A DNA stretch of 9,318 nt from Thermoproteota archaeon (lineage in GTDB: Archaea > Korarchaeota > Korarchaeia > B14-G2). The position numbers were made by a program, and so were the translations under genes. The notes under the pieces are model-generated. The model saw only the letters and a list, made by a program, of their open reading frames with translations. It was not told the origin of the DNA and did no database searches. The stretch lies in assembly GCA_003661385.1 (NCBI GenBank), contig QMWA01000056.1, positions 1 to 9,318 of the forward strand. Direction: 5' to 3'. Position 1 is the first letter of the stretch. Each line of letters starts with the position of its first letter. Shown here piece by piece: positions 1-5,677 of this stretch.

Positions 1-138
1 CACCTTAATGTACTCTGGAGCAGGCTCTAGTGTAGGCGGTGGAGCAGGTGTAGGAGCTTGGCCAACACACCCTGCAGTCACCACAGTAGCTAGCAGCAGA
101 AGAGCCATAGGCCAGATCCTTAACCTCCTATCCAGCAT
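1..138 (-). CDS. N-terminal part of a secreted lipoprotein (gene continues beyond the left edge)
   Basis: Reading the minus strand from ATG at 138 gives 46 open codons that reach base 1 exactly in frame, so the gene is cut by the window edge. The product starts with a basic n-region (MLDRRLR), then a hydrophobic stretch (about residues 9-22), then a lipobox TAGC with Cys24 as the predicted lipidated residue. A short Pro/Thr/Ala-rich linker (residues 28-41) follows before the sequence runs out. Signal, lipobox and linker have the same plan as LivK next door, including Cys at position 24, so a second ABC solute-binding protein is the likeliest identity. That is inference, because no ligand-binding domain is visible. 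It diverges from the liv operon. A TATA-like TTTAAA 28-33 bases upstream of the start fits a nearly leaderless transcript. Confidence 0.75.
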   Translation of the reverse strand, partial: MLDRRLRIWPMALLLLATVVTAGCVGQAPTPAPPPTLEPAPEYIKV

Positions 139-165
139 GCTAAGCCAGTGCCCCACTACTGCGGC

Positions 166-171
166 TTTAAA
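166..171 (-). promoter_or_regulatory. TATA-like box for the minus-strand lipoprotein gene
   Basis: The self-complementary hexamer TTTAAA lies 28-33 bases upstream of the ATG at 138. An archaeal start about 26 bases downstream of the box centre would fall near 143, leaving only a few leader bases. The box is a short match, so confidence is modest. Confidence 0.4.
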
Positions 172-412
172 GCGTTTTGGCAGAAGGAAGCATTTAGATG
201 GAAGCTCAGCTGCAGCATAGGCCACCACAAGACACCGCAGCAGCTGATGGGGGATACCGAGAGAGCCAGCGGGGAAGCAGCAGGCTGCTAGCTACACCCA
301 GCTGCCAGCATGCCGAGCTGTTGAAGGCCTCTCATACCCTAACTCCCACAGCCTCATCATGCCCAGTGAGGCTGCTGAGGAACTCAGATGCAATGTCCTT
401 CTCAGGTCTATA

Positions 413-427
413 GTTAAATAATTTAAC
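413..427. repeat. Perfect inverted repeat upstream of livK, candidate operator
   Basis: GTTAAAT-A-ATTTAAC is a perfect palindrome with a single central base, about 70 bases upstream of the expected livK transcript start. The half-site GTTAAAT occurs again at 476-482, 63 bases (about six helical turns) from the first copy and just downstream of the TATA box. This arrangement would suit a dimeric regulator with a secondary site. No regulator is identified, and AT-rich palindromes can arise by chance. Confidence 0.4.
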
Positions 428-463
428 AACATGCCCCTCTTCTTCGATCCTTGACGTAGAAAG

Positions 464-470
464 TTTAAAA
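464..470 (+). promoter_or_regulatory. TATA box of the liv operon promoter
   Basis: TTTAAAA lies in an AT-rich stretch, with AAAG just upstream as a possible BRE. A start about 26 bases downstream would be near 493. The ATG at 481 would then not be transcribed, which supports the downstream GTG at 523 as the livK start with a leader of about 30 bases. Confidence 0.55.
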
Positions 471-510
471 AGACGGTTAAATGTCCCCCAGGTGGTGCAG
501 AGAAACCCCT

Positions 511-516
511 AGGGTG
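511..516 (+). promoter_or_regulatory. Shine-Dalgarno of livK (decides the start)
   Basis: AGGGTG has its GGTG core at 513-516, six bases before the GTG at 523. The core-to-start spacing is identical to that of livH, livM, livG and livF, so it selects 523 rather than the in-frame ATG at 481. Confidence 0.6.
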
Positions 517-522
517 TTGTGT

Positions 523-1878
523 GTGAGGAGAAGAACCTTCCGACATATGCTGATAGCATCAATTGCCCTAATAGCCATAATGTTAGCTGGATGCATAGGG
601 CAGAAGCCCACACCAACACCTACGCCAACACCTACAGTCAAGCCTACACCAAAGCCAACCCCCACACCAACTCCGACTCCAACCCCCACACCGACACCTA
701 CACCAGTCAAGGAGAAGATAGTCTTCGGCGGCACACTGTCTCTGAAGGGCAAGTATGAGCACGAGGGCAAGCAGGCTCTCTGGGGGATACTGGCTGCAGT
801 TGAGTGGATCAATAAGCACGGCGGGATAAAGGTCGGTGGCAAGACATATAAGCTGGAGTACAAGTACTATGACGATGAGAGCAAGCCTGAGAGGGTTCCA
901 GAGCTCTACAGCAAGCTGATCGAGGAGGACAAGGTGGACTTCCTTATAGCACCATACTCCTCACTGCTCACTAAGGCAGCTGCCCCAGTAGCTGAGACCC
1001 ACAAGGTCGTTATGATAAGCCATGGTGGAGCAAGTGACACGATCTATGAGCAGGGCTACAAGTACTTCGTTGGCGCACTGAGCCCTGCATCATACTACAT
1101 GAGGTCTGTCGTCGAGCTGCTGGCAACGATGAAGGACCCTGAGATAAAGATCGCCCTAATATACGAGAACACCCCGTTCCCAGCTGCTGTCATGAAGGGA
1201 GCTAAGGAGGCTGCAGCTGAGAAGGGCCTTAAGATAGTCTACGAGTTCAGGTATGAGAGGGGTGTGACAGAGTTTGGCTCGCCTATCTCAGAGGCCATTG
1301 CAGCTGGAGCAAACGTCCTGCTTGGAGGGGGGCACTTCGCTGACAGCACAGCTCTGACAAGGCAGGCCTGGGAGATGGGGTGGAAGCTGAAGGCCATAGC
1401 TGTCCTGGTAGCGCCAACGCTGCCAGAGTTCTATGAGCAGCTGAAGGACGCTGCCAACGGTGTGATGGCTCCAGCCCAATGGGAGATTGGAGTAAAGTAC
1501 TCACCTGAAGCAGCTAAGAAGGAGGGGCTTGAGTGGTATGGGCCCACAAACGAGGAGTTCATAGCCATGGTCAAGAAGATCTCAGGAGGTATTGAGCCAG
1601 ACTACCACGCCACCGAGGCAGCTGCAGCAGTCCTGTGCCTAGCTAAGGCCATAGAGAAGGCTGGGAGCCTAAGCCAGGATGCAGTCAGGACAGCAATGAA
1701 CGGCATGAAGCTTATGACCTGCTTCGGCCCATGGTGGATAGACCCCAAGACAGGGAAGGGAGTAGGGCACCCGATGGTAGTCATCCAGTGGCAGAACGGG
1801 AAGAAGGAGATAGTGTGGCCTGAGAGCGCTGCCACAGCTAAGCCAGTGTACCCAGCGCCAAACTGGTGGAAGAGGTAG
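523..1878 (+). CDS. livK: Branched-chain amino acid/amide ABC transporter, lipid-anchored substrate-binding protein
   Basis: This is the extracellular receptor that captures the substrate and delivers it to the LivH/LivM channel. From GTG 523 it has 451 residues: a basic n-region (RRRTFRH), a hydrophobic core, lipobox LAGC with Cys24, a Pro-Thr linker (residues 29-61), then a type I periplasmic-binding fold of the Peripla_BP_6/LivK family. Family-typical stretches are GTLSLKGKYEHEGKQA with WINKHGG near the start, DFLIAPYSS, ISHGGASD and the AEKGLKIVYEFRY segment after the hinge. The first gene of a tight operon, it is followed by both permeases and both ATPases, which makes the assignment firm. 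An upstream ATG at 481 adds 14 residues but lies above the predicted transcript start. The ligand is unknown; amides, urea or other amino acids are possible within this family. Confidence 0.9.
   Translation: MRRRTFRHMLIASIALIAIMLAGCIGQKPTPTPTPTPTVKPTPKPTPTPTPTPTPTPTPTPVKEKIVFGGTLSLKGKYEHEGKQALWGILAAVEWINKHGGIKVGGKTYKLEYKYYDDESKPERVPELYSKLIEEDKVDFLIAPYSSLLTKAAAPVAETHKVVMISHGGASDTIYEQGYKYFVGALSPASYYMRSVVELLATMKDPEIKIALIYENTPFPAAVMKGAKEAAAEKGLKIVYEFRYERGVTEFGSPISEAIAAGANVLLGGGHFADSTALTRQAWEMGWKLKAIAVLVAPTLPEFYEQLKDAANGVMAPAQWEIGVKYSPEAAKKEGLEWYGPTNEEFIAMVKKISGGIEPDYHATEAAAAVLCLAKAIEKAGSLSQDAVRTAMNGMKLMTCFGPWWIDPKTGKGVGHPMVVIQWQNGKKEIVWPESAATAKPVYPAPNWWKR
607..705 (+). repeat. Pro-Thr dipeptide repeat encoding the LivK linker
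   Basis: These 33 codons are almost entirely alternating Pro and Thr, interrupted by Val-Lys and Lys. They form a flexible, possibly O-glycosylated spacer between the lipidated cysteine and the binding domain, as is common in archaeal surface binding proteins. Codons vary (cca, ccc, cct, ccg; aca, acc, act, acg), so the DNA is an imperfect six-base repeat. The opposite strand reads as a spurious Gly-Val repeat frame. Confidence 0.9.
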
Positions 1879-1898
1879 CTTACCCCACTTCTTCTTTT

Positions 1899-1904
1899 GG
1901 TGGT
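1899..1904 (+). promoter_or_regulatory. Shine-Dalgarno of livH
   Basis: GGTGGT lies four bases before ATG 1909, with the GGTG core ten bases upstream of the start as elsewhere in the operon. It overlaps the in-frame TTG (1897) and GTG (1900) codons, which makes those poor start choices. Confidence 0.6.
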
Positions 1905-1908
1905 CTAC

Positions 1909-2826
1909 ATGGGCTTAGCCACCTTCGTGATTAGCATAGTACATGGGCTACTCTGGGGTGTAGTTCTAGGTGCTGTTTCAGCTGGGCTAACACTCATCTG
2001 GGGCGTCATGAAGGTCGTGAACGTGGCTCATGGGGAGGTTGCTCTGCTAGGCTCATACCTGATAGTAGGGCTGTACTGTGCCTTAGGGCTCTCACCGTAC
2101 ATAGCCCTCATCATAGCGCTGGCCTCGGGTTTAGCTGTGGGGATAGCGATGTACTGGGGCATGCTGCATAAGCTGGTTGGGAAGGTTGAGGTCATGACTC
2201 TGAGAGTTGAGATGTCTACGCTGCTGATAATGTTCGCGTTCTCAGTGGCTATAACAAACTCGTACTACTACTTCATAGGGTCTGAGCCGAAGGGCCTAGG
2301 GCTCTGGCACTTCGGGCCGAAGTCCAACATTAACATAGGCTACCTGGTCATAAGGACGAACTCCATCCTGGCATGCATCCTGGCAGTAGCTCTGGTAGCT
2401 GTGCTGCACCTCCTGCTAGCTAAGACAACGCTAGGCAAGGCGATAAGAGCTGTCATGCAGGATGCTCAGGCAGCTTCGCTCGTGGGAATCAACCCAGTGA
2501 AGATCAAGATGCAGACAACCATGATATCCATAGCTGTAACCATGCTCTCTGGCTTCCTGATCCTCCTACATGAGACCTCGATAATCCCAGGGACTGCAGC
2601 TCTGTACACACCTCTCTCCTTCGTCATCGTGGTGCTAGGTGGCCTAGGGAACATAATGGGCTCCTTCGTGGGCGGGCTGATAATAGGGCTGGTGTATGGG
2701 CTCTCTAAGGCTGTGATAGCATCTGTCTTCAACCCTCTCGCCAGCGCTCCGCTAGCCCTCTCGATAGCCTTCATAATACTGGTGCTCACGCTACTGTTCA
2801 AGCCTGAGGGGCTGTTCGGGAGGTGA
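1909..2826 (+). CDS. livH: Branched-chain amino acid ABC transporter, permease LivH
   Basis: One of two membrane subunits forming the translocation channel of the importer, acting with LivM. The 305-residue product is almost wholly hydrophobic with about eight likely membrane segments. It carries the LivH hallmark near the N-terminus (NVAHGEVALLGSY, residues 38-50) and the cytoplasmic coupling-helix region (GKAIRAVMQDAQAASLVGIN, residues 176-195) that docks on the ATPase subunits. It ends with LFKPEGLFGR, a typical LivH tail. The start at ATG 1909 is chosen for its Shine-Dalgarno; TTG 1897 and GTG 1900 are in frame but sit on that site. Thirty bases separate it from livK, so it is almost certainly cotranscribed. 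Length is normal for the family. Confidence 0.93.
   Translation: MGLATFVISIVHGLLWGVVLGAVSAGLTLIWGVMKVVNVAHGEVALLGSYLIVGLYCALGLSPYIALIIALASGLAVGIAMYWGMLHKLVGKVEVMTLRVEMSTLLIMFAFSVAITNSYYYFIGSEPKGLGLWHFGPKSNINIGYLVIRTNSILACILAVALVAVLHLLLAKTTLGKAIRAVMQDAQAASLVGINPVKIKMQTTMISIAVTMLSGFLILLHETSIIPGTAALYTPLSFVIVVLGGLGNIMGSFVGGLIIGLVYGLSKAVIASVFNPLASAPLALSIAFIILVLTLLFKPEGLFGR
2819..2825 (+). promoter_or_regulatory. Shine-Dalgarno of livM overlapping the livH stop
   Basis: GGAGGTG is the strongest anti-Shine-Dalgarno match in the operon and overlaps the livH TGA. Its GGTG core (2822-2825) is exactly ten bases before TTG 2832. ATG 2826 would directly abut the site with no spacer, so TTG 2832 is the better start. 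Confidence 0.55.
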
Positions 2827-2831
2827 TGGTG

Positions 2832-3839
2832 TTGAGCAGCTTCAGCGAGCTGAAAGCCAGGCTTCTGAAGCCTACTCCACTGCTCATCATCCTCCTGATA
2901 GCTGCAGTAGCTGTGGCACGCTTGCTTAACCTGACTACACTGGATACGATGACGATCTTCATGTACTTCATAGCTATAGCTGCCTCACTGAACCTCATCA
3001 TGGGCTTCACGGGGTACGTGAGCTTCGGCCACTGTGTATTCCTTGGGATAGGCGCGTACATCTATGCTCTCATGGTGTACTATGTGCCCTGGGCTAACGC
3101 GCTGCAGAAGACTGGAGGCCTCGGTATAATAGCTGTCGCGTTAATTGCAGCAGTTATAGCTGCTTTGGTGGCTGCAGCCGTAGGGCTAGCGGTGCTTAGG
3201 CTTAGGGGAGCATTCTTCGCGATAGCTACGATAGGCTTGGACTTCGCAGTACTCTACATCGTGATGGGGACTGTGCCCTTCATCAACCCAGAGCAGTTCT
3301 ATGGTGCTCAAGTGATCTTGCCAAGCAGGTGCCTCGTGTCAAAGACCTCGACTTTCACTGCCATGTTCATCACGATGGCGCTAGTCCTCGCCACAAACTA
3401 CCTGGTGAGGAAGTCGAGGTTCGGCATGGGGCTCGTAGCCATAAATGAGGACGAGGATGCAGCTGAGGTCATGGGGGTCCCTACTGCGAAGTACAAGACG
3501 CTAGCCTTCACCCTGAGCGCCTTCTTCACAGCTCTAGCTGGCGCAGTCTTCTACCTGAACGGTGGCGGAGTGTCTCCTGAGGCATTTGACCTAGCACACA
3601 CCGTGGACATGATTGTGATGATCGTCATAGGAGGCTTAGGGACTGTCTCAGGGCCTATAGTCGGTGGCATAGTGTACTACTGGCTCTATGACACTCTGCT
3701 AGTACACTACCCTGGCGTCAACCTGATAATCCTCGGGATCATAGTAGGGCTGATAATACTCTTCGCTCCAGAGGGTGTAGTCGGGATACTCAGGAGGTAT
3801 GAGTTTAAGGGGGTGAAGCTTAGAGAGGTGCTTGAGTAG
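2832..3839 (+). CDS. livM: Branched-chain amino acid ABC transporter, permease LivM
   Basis: The second membrane subunit of the importer. From TTG 2832 it has 335 residues, with a short basic N-terminus (residues 1-16) and then about eight to ten hydrophobic segments. The LivM hallmark LNLIMGFTGYVSFGHCVFLG lies at about residues 53-72, corresponding to the NxxxG(Y/F)xGxxSxGH motif of the family. The cytoplasmic coupling segment (SRFGMGLVAINEDEDAAEVMGV) is at about residues 195-216. A second conserved region, VIGGLGTVSGPIVGG, lies toward the C-terminus, followed by FAPEGVVGILRR. GTG 2823 and ATG 2826 are alternative in-frame starts that would overlap the livH stop; the difference is at most three residues. 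Only five bases separate it from livH, so translation is probably coupled. Confidence 0.92.
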   Translation: MSSFSELKARLLKPTPLLIILLIAAVAVARLLNLTTLDTMTIFMYFIAIAASLNLIMGFTGYVSFGHCVFLGIGAYIYALMVYYVPWANALQKTGGLGIIAVALIAAVIAALVAAAVGLAVLRLRGAFFAIATIGLDFAVLYIVMGTVPFINPEQFYGAQVILPSRCLVSKTSTFTAMFITMALVLATNYLVRKSRFGMGLVAINEDEDAAEVMGVPTAKYKTLAFTLSAFFTALAGAVFYLNGGGVSPEAFDLAHTVDMIVMIVIGGLGTVSGPIVGGIVYYWLYDTLLVHYPGVNLIILGIIVGLIILFAPEGVVGILRRYEFKGVKLREVLE

Positions 3840-3844
3840 GTGGT
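3838..3844 (+). promoter_or_regulatory. Shine-Dalgarno of livG overlapping the livM stop
   Basis: AGGTGGT begins inside the livM TAG and lies four bases before ATG 3849. The nine bases TAGGTGGTT are repeated identically at the livG/livF junction, suggesting the same terminate-and-restart arrangement at both. Confidence 0.6.
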
Positions 3845-3848
3845 TGCC

Positions 3849-4613
3849 ATGCCTGAAGCCATCTTGACCGTGGAGAATGTGACAAAGAGGTTTGGTGGGC
3901 TAGTAGCCTTGAACAAGGTTAACATCGACGTGTATGATGGGGAGATACTTGGGCTGATAGGACCTAATGGAGCAGGCAAGACAACACTGTTCAACGTGAT
4001 ATCAGGCGTGTACAAGCCTGAAGGGGGGAAAGTCTACTTTGAGGGAGTTGAGATCACTGGGAAGCCTGCCCACCAGATAACACGCATGGGGATTGCTAGA
4101 ACCCACCAGATAGTCAAGCCATTCAACGACATGACTGTGCTTGAGAACACGATGATAGGAGTGCTGTTCGGTAGGCTTGCGGGCAAGGTGTCCATGAGTG
4201 AAGCCAGAGAGAAGGCCATGAAGGTCCTTGAGCTAGTTGGGCTAGATGGCAAGGCAAGCGAGCTGGCAAGCAAGCTGACGTTGCATGAGAAGAGGATCCT
4301 TGAGCTAGCTAGAGCCCTGGCTGCTGAGCCTAAGCTCCTCTTGCTAGACGAGGTGCTAGCAGGCTTGAACCCCAAGGAGATAGAGGAGAGCTTAAAGATA
4401 ATCAAGGAGACCAAGGAGGCTAAGCAGCTGACAGTAATCATGGTAGAGCACGTAATGCACGCTGTAATGAACATCGCAGACAGGATAGTCGTCCTGCACT
4501 ACGGAGAGAAGATAGCAGAGGGCAAGCCAGTAGAGGTAGCTAACGACATCAAGGTCGTAGAAGCCTACCTAGGTGACAGAGATCTTGCACTGAAGTTTGT
4601 TAAAGTCAAGTAG
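3849..4613 (+). CDS. livG: Branched-chain amino acid ABC transporter, ATPase LivG
   Basis: A cytoplasmic ATP-hydrolysing subunit that pairs with LivF and drives LivHM. The 254-residue product has Walker A GPNGAGKTT (residues 38-46), Q-loop Gln87 in ARTHQIVKPF, Walker B LLLLDE (163-168) and H-loop His201 in MVEHVMH. The ABC signature is LTLHEKR (143-149) rather than LSGGQ; LivG proteins often have a diverged TLP-type signature, so this is probably normal. The LivG-type C-terminus is seen in the EGKPVEVANDIKVVEAYLG segment. ATG 3849 is chosen by its Shine-Dalgarno; GTG 3840 is in frame but part of that site. It lies nine bases after livM and nine before livF. Confidence 0.93.
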   Translation: MPEAILTVENVTKRFGGLVALNKVNIDVYDGEILGLIGPNGAGKTTLFNVISGVYKPEGGKVYFEGVEITGKPAHQITRMGIARTHQIVKPFNDMTVLENTMIGVLFGRLAGKVSMSEAREKAMKVLELVGLDGKASELASKLTLHEKRILELARALAAEPKLLLLDEVLAGLNPKEIEESLKIIKETKEAKQLTVIMVEHVMHAVMNIADRIVVLHYGEKIAEGKPVEVANDIKVVEAYLGDRDLALKFVKVK

Positions 4614-4618
4614 GTGGT
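4612..4618 (+). promoter_or_regulatory. Shine-Dalgarno of livF overlapping the livG stop
   Basis: AGGTGGT runs out of the livG TAG and lies four bases before TTG 4623. The in-frame GTG at 4614 is inside the site, so TTG is the likely start. Confidence 0.6.
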
Positions 4619-4622
4619 TAAG

Positions 4623-5336
4623 TTGGCGGTTCTTGAGCTAGATAAGGTTGACACAGGGTATGGTGAAGCCCAGGCGCTCTGGGATGTATCCCTCAAAGTC
4701 CAGGAAGGAGGGATAACAGTAGTACTTGGAAGCAACGGGGCAGGCAAGACCACAACGCTCAGAGTGATCACAGGCATCCTAAGCCCATGGAAAGGTGATG
4801 TGAAGTTCCTGGGAAAGAGCATAGTAGGAACTCCACCGCACAAGAGAGCTGAAATGGGGATAATCATGGTCCCAGAAGGGAGAAGGCTCTGGCCTCAGCT
4901 GACAGTATACGAGACCCTAGAGCTTGGAGCATACACCAACCGCGCGAAAGAGAAGTTCAGCGAGAACCTCGAGCTAGTATACCAGCTCTTCCCAGTCCTG
5001 AAGGAGAGGTCTAAGCAGCTAGCTGGAACCTTAAGCGGCGGAGAAAGCCAGATGCTAGCCATAGCTAGGGCCTTAATGTCATCACCGAGGATACTCCTCA
5101 TGGATGAGCCAAGCCTCGGGCTAGCCCCAAAGATAGTCCTAGATGTCTTCAAGGTAATTGAGAAGCTGAGAGACGACTTAAAGATGACCGTCCTGCTAGT
5201 AGAGCAAAACATCCACATGGCTCTCCAGATAGCAGACTACGGGTATGTCCTCGAGCAAGGCAGGATAGTAATGGAGGGAACCAGAGAGGAGCTGGAGAGA
5301 AGCGAGAAGATAAGAAAAGCCTACCTAGGTCTATGA
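4623..5336 (+). CDS. livF: Branched-chain amino acid ABC transporter, ATPase LivF
   Basis: The second cytoplasmic ATPase of the importer. From TTG 4623 it has 237 residues, the usual LivF length. Visible motifs are Walker A GSNGAGKTT (residues 36-44), the LivF-typical VPEGRRLWPQLTVYETLELGA region (about 83-103), ABC signature LSGGE (127-131), Walker B LLMDE (148-152) followed by PSLGLAP, and VEQN at the H-loop position, where LivF proteins characteristically carry Gln instead of His. The C-terminal EKIRKAYLG is also typical. It is the last gene of the operon: the sequence after it is decayed remnants with no clear T-rich terminator. A diverged, broken second livF lies about 100 bases downstream on the other strand. 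Confidence 0.93.
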   Translation: MAVLELDKVDTGYGEAQALWDVSLKVQEGGITVVLGSNGAGKTTTLRVITGILSPWKGDVKFLGKSIVGTPPHKRAEMGIIMVPEGRRLWPQLTVYETLELGAYTNRAKEKFSENLELVYQLFPVLKERSKQLAGTLSGGESQMLAIARALMSSPRILLMDEPSLGLAPKIVLDVFKVIEKLRDDLKMTVLLVEQNIHMALQIADYGYVLEQGRIVMEGTREELERSEKIRKAYLGL

Positions 5337-5429
5337 GCTCTCGTCCAGACTGCTAAGAGCTTGAGAAGCTTGCAAGACCTCCCCACATATATTTGCATGA
5401 AACAGCTTGAGGGCACCCACTCTAATCAC

Positions 5430-5676
5430 TAAGCATTGAGCAGCCAGCTGGCTTCTCCTCTCCTTCAGCTTGGGGAAAGCTGGTATACCCACTCTAAAGT
5501 GTCATCCTTCTTCTCTCCAGCCTCCCTCGTATAGGCGCCCAGCTCCAAGTTCTCTAGGACAGTCATATATGGAAAGAGCCTCCTGCCTTCTGGTATGTGA
5601 GCTATACCTTTCTCGACTATCTTGTGAGGTGGAAGCCTGTCTATCCTCTCCCCATAGAGCTTATTTCACCTGGCTG
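5430..5676 (-). pseudogene. livF: Remnant of a second livF (internal fragment, frameshifted)
   Basis: The minus strand from 5659 to 5480 is a 60-codon open stretch with unmistakable LivF content: DRLPPHKIVEKGIAHIPEG, then RRLFPYMTVLENLELGAYTR, then LEWVYQL. Both ends continue in other frames. Upstream, 5676-5662 reads QPGEI before a one-base shift. Downstream, one missing base in a Leu codon near 5478 is followed by FPKLKERRSQLA. After 5441 the LSGG signature is absent, with only a faint match to the following ARAL region. Walker A and the N-terminus are missing. It differs from the neighbouring intact LivF at roughly half the positions, so it is a separate paralogue and not a recent copy. 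The fragment stops within a few bases of where larA-like sequence begins on the other strand. Confidence 0.8.
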
Positions 5677-5677
5677 C

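Larger units (their letters stand above)
139..522. other. Divergent intergenic region between the lipoprotein gene and livK
   Basis: This 384-base spacer holds the two divergent promoters and the inverted repeat listed separately. Between about 172 and 331 I see no gene, only CAGCTG-rich sequence typical of this genome's Ala-rich background. On the minus strand one frame (about 474 down to 332) reads like protein but has no start codon; see findings. No RNA gene was recognised. Confidence 0.5.

Noticed and set aside
8-413. Plus-strand open frames of about 70 residues at the left end
   Set aside because: The first is antisense to the lipoprotein signal and linker; the second has low-complexity composition, no promoter and no recognisable domain.
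477-863. Minus-strand frame with a long Gly-Val repeat
   Set aside because: It is the exact antisense of the Pro-Thr linker and start of livK; the repeat is a by-product of the PT codons.
5384-5396. ACATATATTT as a promoter downstream of livF
   Set aside because: No gene in either direction begins at a suitable distance; it lies in decayed sequence.
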